From positions 1 to 14,660 of the forward strand of contig NZ_CALEVF010000174.1 in NCBI RefSeq assembly GCF_937920395.1: a stretch of 14,660 nt of DNA, read 5' to 3'. Within the stretch, counting starts at the first letter, position 1; each line of letters begins with the position of its first letter. The position numbers and the translations under genes were made by a program. Positions 13,547 through 14,660 of this stretch are shown here, one piece after another. The notes under the pieces were generated by a model. The model was not told where the DNA came from, ran no database searches, and saw only the letters and a list, made by a program, of their open reading frames with translations. This stretch comes from an uncultured Clostridium sp. (GTDB taxonomy: Bacteria > Bacillota > Clostridia > Clostridiales > Clostridiaceae).

Positions 13547-14660
13547 ATGGATTTTGATAACTATATTATAAATATAGGTAGAAAAGCAAAAGCTGCGTCT
13601 AGGATTATGGTTACGGTTAGTACCACTATGAAAAATAATGCACTTTTGAATATGGCGCAGGCTCTAATAGATAACAAAGAAACTATAATCGAAGCTAATA
13701 ATAAGGATATGAAAGCTGGAAAGAAAAAAAATTTATCTACTGCAATGCTTGATAGGTTAATGATTAATCAGGAGAGAATTGAAAAAATGGCTGAGGGACT
13801 TAGAAATGTATCAACTTTGCCAGATCCAATTGGCGAAGGAATAAAAAGATGGAAAAGACCCAATGATTTAGATATTTCAATGGTAAGGGTTCCACTTGGG
13901 GTTATAGGTATGATTTATGAGTCAAGACCAAACGTAACTGTAGATGCAGCAGCGTTATGTATAAAAGCAGGAAATGCAATAATACTAAGAGGTGGGTCAG
14001 AAGCTATAAATACTAATATGGCCTTAGCTAATGTTATTATTAAAGCAGCAACGATAGCAGGACTACCAGAAGGGTGTATTCAACTTATTGAGATGGTGGA
14101 TAGGCAATTAGTAAATAAATTAGTAAAACTTAATGATTATGTAGATGTAATTATTCCAAGAGGTGGAAAGGGCCTTAAAAAGGCTATTATAGAAAATGCA
14201 ACAGTACCAGTAATTGAAACAGGATCAGGTCTTTGTCACATATATGTGGATGCAGATGCTGATTTAAAAATGGCACAGGAGATAATAGTTAATGCCAAAA
14301 CTCAAAGGCCTGGGGTATGTAACGCAGTAGAAACTGTACTTGTTCATAAGGATATTGCTAGCGAGTTTTTACCAAAACTTTCACAAAGACTTATTAAATT
14401 AGGTGTAGAAATAAGAATGTGTGATAAGGGACTGAAAATTATAAAAAGTGCAAAGGCTGCAGTAGAGGAAGATTGGGCTACTGAGTATTTAGATTTAATA
14501 CTTTCAATAAAGGTGGTTTCAACAATTGATGATGCAATAGATCATATTTTTAAATATGGAACAAAACATTCTGAGGCTATAATAACTAATAATTATACGA
14601 ATTCGCAGAAATTTTTAAGGGAAGTTGATGCTTCTTGTGTTTATGTGAATGCTTCTACAA
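13547..14660 (+). CDS. proA: gamma-glutamyl phosphate reductase, cut by the window end
   Basis: The second proline-pathway enzyme: NADPH-dependent reduction of gamma-glutamyl phosphate to glutamate 5-semialdehyde. The first 371 codons are present and open to the window edge; full-length enzymes are about 415 residues, so roughly 45 are missing. The ATG follows AAGGGAGGG at 13532-13540. Visible features of this aldehyde-dehydrogenase-fold enzyme are VPLGVIGMIYESRPNVT and AGNAIILRGGSEAI, the cofactor-binding part, and TQRPGVCNAVET with catalytic Cys258. The order proB-proA with a 75-base gap and no terminator indicates one operon, making the unstable intermediate where both enzymes are present. 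No frameshift is seen. The final enzyme, ProC, is not in the window. Confidence 0.93.
   Translation, partial: MDFDNYIINIGRKAKAASRIMVTVSTTMKNNALLNMAQALIDNKETIIEANNKDMKAGKKKNLSTAMLDRLMINQERIEKMAEGLRNVSTLPDPIGEGIKRWKRPNDLDISMVRVPLGVIGMIYESRPNVTVDAAALCIKAGNAIILRGGSEAINTNMALANVIIKAATIAGLPEGCIQLIEMVDRQLVNKLVKLNDYVDVIIPRGGKGLKKAIIENATVPVIETGSGLCHIYVDADADLKMAQEIIVNAKTQRPGVCNAVETVLVHKDIASEFLPKLSQRLIKLGVEIRMCDKGLKIIKSAKAAVEEDWATEYLDLILSIKVVSTIDDAIDHIFKYGTKHSEAIITNNYTNSQKFLREVDASCVYVNAST

Overview
The window looks like chromosomal DNA of a low-G+C, spore-forming-type Firmicute, most likely Clostridium or a close relative. The DNA is very A/T-rich, Shine-Dalgarno sites are strong (AGGAGG-like), ATT/ATA/AAA codons are preferred, and the gene families present (CssRS, LytST plus CstA, SigI/RsgI, DUF5667, proBA) fit that group. 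No integrase, transposase ORF, CRISPR array, tRNA or rRNA is visible. The only mobile DNA seen is the last ~53 bases of a group II intron at the left edge.

Layout. 1-54: 3' end of a group II intron (domain VI with a bulged branch-point A). 219-2287: a two-component system that closely resembles CssR/CssS (secretion stress), without an adjacent HtrA-type protease. 2406-3612: an unrecognised 241-aa protein and a YbgC-type hotdog thioesterase. 3766-4374 (minus): a DEDDh exonuclease. 4534-8476: LytS-type sensor kinase, LytTR response regulator and a CstA-family transporter, a likely pyruvate-sensing and uptake module. 8631-8810 (minus): a 59-aa membrane mini-protein. 8903-10634 (minus): anti-sigma factor rsgI and sigma factor sigI, overlapping by 8 bases. 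10846-11448: a secreted DUF5667 protein, divergent from sigI. 11605-11718: a 37-aa basic peptide gene. 11846-12259 (minus): an unrecognised 137-aa protein. 12653 to the end: proB and the first 371 codons of proA (proline biosynthesis).

Two regulatory circuits can be read from the DNA. (1) Between lytT and cstA there is a tandem direct repeat (YTTCATGTRY) with a 21-bp period just upstream of a -35/-10 pair. That is the geometry of a LytTR-family activator site, and the repeats resemble the site recalled for E. coli YpdB. The neighbouring LytT therefore probably switches on cstA. (2) The sigI/DUF5667 intergenic region holds two divergent copies of one bipartite element, ACCCTCTAA followed 15-16 bases later by ACGTATAYAAAGT. 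One faces sigI-rsgI and the other faces the DUF5667 gene. The CGTA core fits the CGWA -10 type described for SigI promoters, so sigI is probably autoregulated and the secreted DUF5667 protein is probably a direct target.

Several start codons were chosen by ribosome-binding site and family N-terminus rather than by longest ORF (cssS, the thioesterase, lytS, lytT, proB). Functional names rest on recalled family features, not on database searches.
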